DNA of 6,434 nt from Candidatus Altimarinota bacterium (GTDB taxonomy: Bacteria; Patescibacteriota; Gracilibacteria; JAHISY01), in contig JAGLJE010000115.1 of the NCBI GenBank assembly GCA_023142645.1, positions 1-6,434 on the forward strand. The letters run 5' to 3'. Below, in pieces: positions 6,222 through 6,434 of this stretch. Below the pieces are notes generated by a model. The model worked only from the letters and a program-made list of their open reading frames with translations, did not search any database and was not told the DNA's origin. Every line of letters begins with the position of its first letter. Position 1 is the stretch's first letter. The position numbers and the translations under genes were made by a program.

Positions 6222-6434
6222 TTAGTTGCTTCCCATATAGGAAATCACCAACTCGCCCATATACGGGTATTTAGCGGTCGTACCATATCCCTTGATAGTT
6301 ACATAAATAAAGTCTCCGGCAGCATAAGTGCCCGCATCAAATTCATCATTCCATGTGTACCAAGTATCAGCAACGGCACTGAACTTTCCTTGACCATCGG
6401 CAGCTGTAAAAGAATCCGTACCGGCATCGTCTTC
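6222..6434 (-). CDS. Surface protein, C-terminal fragment (70 aa), related to the 406-aa protein
   Basis: This frame is open to the right edge of the window and ends on TAA at 6222-6224, leaving the last 70 residues of a longer protein. The fragment begins EDDAGTDSFT and ends GELVISYMGSN. Its last 50 residues line up with the last 50 of the 406-aa protein. Shared positions include a T-W pair, F-AGTY-AG, a following hydrophobic strand ending in Thr-Ile, then G-E, Tyr, Ser and Asn at the extreme C-terminus. It thus probably carries the same final beta-strands and the same C-terminal beta-sandwich. It lies upstream in the same orientation, but a strong terminator shows it is a separate transcription unit. 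Its N-terminus, and so any signal peptide, is outside the window. Secretion is inferred from the relative next door. Confidence 0.8.
   Translation of the reverse strand, partial: EDDAGTDSFTAADGQGKFSAVADTWYTWNDEFDAGTYAAGDFIYVTIKGYGTTAKYPYMGELVISYMGSN

Overview
The window looks like a piece of a bacterial chromosome from the Candidate Phyla Radiation (Patescibacteria). This is an inference. It rests on moderately AT-rich, tightly packed genes, short housekeeping enzymes, starts with almost no Shine-Dalgarno sequence, and large secreted Ser/Thr/Ala-rich multi-domain proteins of a style I associate with CPR genomes. TGA acts as a stop: the deaminase fragment ends on TGA exactly where its family ends, and two genes end in tandem TGA-TAA and TGA-TAG. 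This argues against the UGA-glycine code of Gracilibacteria/Absconditabacteria.

Left half, plus strand: the 3' end of a guanine-deaminase-like enzyme (1-198); two small genes of unknown function (304-816 and 923-1234), each with its own promoter; then nadE, an ammonia-type NAD+ synthetase (1287-2012), also with a predicted promoter. nadE converges on gpmA with a 2-base gap and no visible terminator.

Right half, minus strand (read right to left): the last 70 codons of a secreted-type protein (6222-6434) ending in a strong intrinsic terminator; a promoter whose -35 lies just inside that terminator's T-tract side; a 406-aa secreted fibre-like protein (4917-6137); one base later a 741-aa secreted multi-domain beta-sandwich protein starting at GTG (2690-4915); a GC-rich hairpin; and gpmA, a 2,3-bisphosphoglycerate-dependent phosphoglycerate mutase (2015-2629).

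The two complete surface proteins appear to form one transcription unit and may act together outside the cell. The truncated gene upstream shares the C-terminal domain of the 406-aa protein, so this is a small cluster of related surface components. Whether gpmA is read from the same transcript is unclear. No RNA genes, CRISPR arrays, transposons or phage enzymes are visible. The best candidates for new biology are the surface-protein pair and its duplicated C-terminal domain, the two unrecognised plus-strand genes, and the consistent short-leader, SD-less gene starts.
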